Notes under the pieces: model-generated | Seen by the model: the letters and a program-made list of their open reading frames with translations, nothing else | Database searches by the model: none | Told to the model about the DNA's origin: nothing | Position numbers and translations under genes: made by a program | Origin: Nitrospirota bacterium | GTDB lineage: Bacteria > Nitrospirota > Thermodesulfovibrionia > Thermodesulfovibrionales > Magnetobacteriaceae | Reading direction: 5' to 3' | Length of the DNA stretch: 5,640 bases | Assembly (NCBI GenBank): GCA_015233485.1 | Contig: JADFXO010000267.1 | Location: 1 to 5,640, forward strand | Shown: positions 5,579-5,640 of the stretch, in pieces | Layout: each line of letters starts with the position of its first letter | Numbering within the stretch: position 1 is the stretch's first letter

Positions 5579-5640
5579 TGGCTAAAGAGGACATGGTGAT
5601 GGTAAGCAAGAGGGATTTGAAGAAGTTGCATGTGATGAAA
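5578..5640 (+). CDS. Transposase, N-terminal fragment (ISNCY-like), truncated by window end
   Basis: The ATG at 5578 follows a purine-rich ribosome binding site (AAGGAAAGAGG), and the frame is open to the window edge for 21 codons. The segment MVSKRDLKKLHVMK resembles the start of ISNCY-family transposases, where a 'K/R-E/D-L-K-x-L-x-V' opening precedes a helix-turn-helix DNA-binding region. Only this opening is visible: no DNA-binding helix or DDE catalytic residue can be checked. The assignment rests on this short match plus the flanking repeat structure, so the family is tentative although a transposase is likely. A second ATG at 5593 (M6) is possible, but the ribosome binding site favours 5578. 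Confidence 0.6.
   Translation, partial: MAKEDMVMVSKRDLKKLHVMK

Larger units (their letters stand above)
5486..5640 (+). mobile_element. Left end of an insertion sequence (ISNCY-like), continues past the window
   Basis: The segment carries a duplicated motif with core TAGAAATGTCCTA, a short leader, and the beginning of a transposase gene reading rightward out of the window. The GAAATGTCC-type motif next to a transposase start resembles the terminal regions of insertion sequences. The exact left tip is not resolved: no partner inverted repeat or target duplication can be seen because the right end is missing. The value 5486 is only an estimate from where the repeat-rich sequence begins. It lies upstream of the cbi operon promoter, pointing away from it, and does not appear to disrupt the riboswitch. 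Confidence 0.6.

Noticed and set aside
1..5640. CRISPR array, tRNA or rRNA genes
   Set aside because: No regularly spaced repeats with unique spacers and no cloverleaf or rRNA-like sequence were seen by eye on either strand.

Overview
The window looks like a bacterial chromosome fragment of moderate G+C content. It carries short-spaced, often overlapping genes, almost all on the minus strand. A B12-controlled cobalt operon and a UGA-encoded selenoprotein suggest an anaerobic or microaerophilic, corrinoid-using, Sec-decoding bacterium. Nitrospirota- or Desulfobacterota-like lineages would fit, but that is only an impression from protein style.

Layout, left to right. (1) Positions 1 to about 194 (+) are the end of a surface-type repeat-domain reading frame. 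It is broken at about 190-197, where it meets, tail to tail, the broken 3' end of a phytoene-desaturase-like FAD oxidoreductase gene (minus, start at 1126). Both proteins lose their normal continuation at the same point, so this is a rearrangement or assembly junction. (2) Positions 1123-1659 (minus) hold a peroxiredoxin-like AhpC/TSA-family gene. An in-frame TGA at 1534-1536 sits exactly where the first cysteine of the CPFC redox motif should be, and a SECIS-like hairpin follows it. A conventional gene caller cuts this gene in half. Its stop codon overlaps the desaturase start, so the two form an operon. (3) Positions 1770-5103 (minus) hold a complete cobalt supply operon, in transcription order cbiK (sirohydrochlorin cobaltochelatase), cbiM, cbiN, cbiQ and cbiO (ECF-type cobalt importer). 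(4) Positions 5142-5443 (minus) hold its control region: a sigma70-like promoter, a well-conserved cobalamin riboswitch, and a possible terminator-type expression platform. (5) Positions from about 5486 to the end (+) are the left end of an insertion sequence, with a tandem 20-bp repeat, a hairpin around the ribosome binding site and the first 21 codons of an ISNCY-like transposase, which continues beyond the window.

How the parts work together: when cobalamin is scarce the riboswitch should allow expression of CbiMNQO to import Co2+ and of CbiK to insert it into sirohydrochlorin, the committed step of anaerobic B12 synthesis. No other B12 biosynthesis genes are present here. The selenoprotein/desaturase pair lies 110 bp downstream of cbiO and is probably a separate unit. 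The most notable observation is the selenoprotein with its UxxC motif.
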